This document shows positions 62,932 through 64,000 of a stretch of DNA of 64,000 bases, piece by piece. The stretch spans positions 4,638,034-4,702,033 of the forward strand of contig NC_082618.1 in NCBI RefSeq assembly GCF_030936135.1, in the 5' to 3' direction. The position numbers were made by a program, and so were the translations under genes. The notes beneath the pieces were generated by a model, which was not told where the DNA came from, did no database searches, and saw only the letters and a list, made by a program, of their open reading frames with translations. How positions within the stretch are numbered: position 1 is the first letter of the stretch; every line of letters starts with the position of its first letter. The DNA comes from Gavia stellata. Taxonomy: Eukaryota; Chordata; Aves; Gaviiformes; Gaviidae.

Positions 62932-64000
62932 GAGTTTTCCCTTTTGGTTCTCTGATGTAGGTGTTAGTAGAGACATTCGGGTAGTAGGGTGTCTGATCCC
63001 TATAAATATACACCACAGAACCTCAATAAATCTGAGAGAAGTGGTTGTCTAAGACTTCCCTGCCAGCCTGGGGTCACCTGAGTGTGGCTGTAGTCCATGC
63101 TTCCTGATGAGGAATTGCAAGCGAGTTTACACTGAGCAGGAGCAGTGCCTGCAGAGAAAGCTGCATGGCCCCACCTTGACACAGCTGATGGGCTCGATGG
63201 CACTGGGTGGAAAGCCATCCTCTCTCTGGGTGCCCCAGCTCACCCTTCCACCTGTAGCTGAAGGTTTGGTGAGCAGCCTGCTTGGCCCCAGCTTCTCTAT
63301 TGTGGTCTGCAGTGCTCGGTTCAGCCGCTGGCACGTGTACCTCCTCTTTGTGGAAATGAGTTATCTAGAGAGCAAGGAGCCTCCTACAGAGATCGGAGGG
63401 AAATTCAAAAAGGAAACAAAAAGCAACAAATGCTGTAAATAGCAATACTAGAAAAATTAACCTGCCATGGGGAAAGTGGGTTAGGGAAGGAGAAGGGCAT
63501 GTGCAGGTGCCTGTTTCCACTGTGCAAGTAGTTTGATTTTTGGTATGCAAGGTTGGTGAGCCACTGCGGTGCTTGGAGAAGGGATCAACTGTACTAGGGG
63601 CTCTTACTTTAAGATGGATGAGGAGTAGGACCCTTCTGCATGTGCAGGAAATGCACTTTGTGTGTTTTGGAGCACAAGCTGGTGTCTCCACTTCCCATTA
63701 GTGACCCTAGTTCTGATCCCCAAGAAGTAGGAAAGTGTTTCTGAACCTATTAACTACACTGAGGTACAAAAGCAAAACCGTGAACCAGTATTTGGCAAAT
63801 ATGAATGATGCTTGCAAGGGGGGAATGAAAGTACCCTTTTTTTCCCACCCTCGAGCATGACACTGGAACCTAAAAACATATTTTTCGGAGAAGGTGGAAA
63901 GGGTTTATGGGTCCCGATTCCCAGGGCTGACACTGCAGTTCTTGCCTTCTCACATGCCTTATGGTGAGGAGGTCTCTCTCACTCTTGTTTTCTTATGAGA

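Larger units (their letters stand above)
39859..64000 (+). other. COL26A1: COL26A1 intron 1 (continues past the right edge)
   Basis: The first ~390 bp belong to the CpG island; the rest is ordinary AT-rich sequence. No EMI-domain exon (expected to read like W-C-H-H followed by a conserved Thr/Cys stretch) was found on the plus strand. Identified contents are a poly-T run, MIRs at 43.6 and 49.2 kb, a G/T-to-A/C asymmetric tract at 50.64 kb, a broken Ty3/gypsy-like pol at 59.9-60.7 kb and a short AC repeat at 62.9 kb. The longest open frame (56748-57332, 194 codons) shows no recognisable domain. Confidence 0.75.

Noticed and set aside
39859-64000. Search for COL26A1 exon 2 (EMI domain start)
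   Set aside because: No plus-strand segment shows the conserved Trp-Cys-His-His start or the following Cys pattern; the exon most likely lies beyond the window.

Overview
The window is a piece of a bird chromosome. The base composition is ordinary vertebrate, there are three sharply bounded CpG islands, the coding sequence is split by GT-AG introns, and one short CR1 retroposon tail has the typical avian 3' end. Only two genes can be established, and together they are a small part of the 64 kb. They are IFT22 (RABL5), complete on the minus strand at about 20.7-23.6 kb, and the first coding exon of COL26A1 (EMID2) on the plus strand at 39.7 kb. From memory, the same pair lies head-to-head on human chromosome 7q22.1, next to FIS1, so both identities are supported by gene order as well as by sequence.

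Layout. 1-295 is a CpG island cut by the left edge; it is probably the promoter of a gene lying mostly outside. FIS1 would fit by synteny, but no FIS1 exon is visible. About 0.3-20.7 kb has no recognisable coding exon, only a degraded MIR SINE, homopolymer runs and one weak exon candidate. 20.7-23.55 kb is IFT22: five coding exons, 186 codons, all splice junctions resolved, with a poly(A) signal and a CpG-island promoter that carries an RFX X-box. 24.15-38.95 kb is the spacer between the two promoters and holds old repeats (MIRs, an L2-like LINE fragment and a long ancient CR1 fragment). 38.95-40.25 kb is the COL26A1 CpG-island promoter with coding exon 1. From 39,859 to the right edge is COL26A1 intron 1, with more MIRs, an unusual G/T-then-A/C tract and a broken Ty3/gypsy-type pol fossil.

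Function. IFT22 is a small atypical GTPase of the intraflagellar transport B complex; the X-box 32 bp upstream of its start codon fits control by the ciliary RFX programme. COL26A1 encodes a secreted EMI-domain collagen. The two genes share a neighbourhood but there is no sign of shared function. I found no previously undescribed system. The points most worth a second look are the gypsy-like pol remnant, the CR1 insertion pressed against an IFT22 splice donor, the X-box, and the possible unannotated exon near 16.9 kb.
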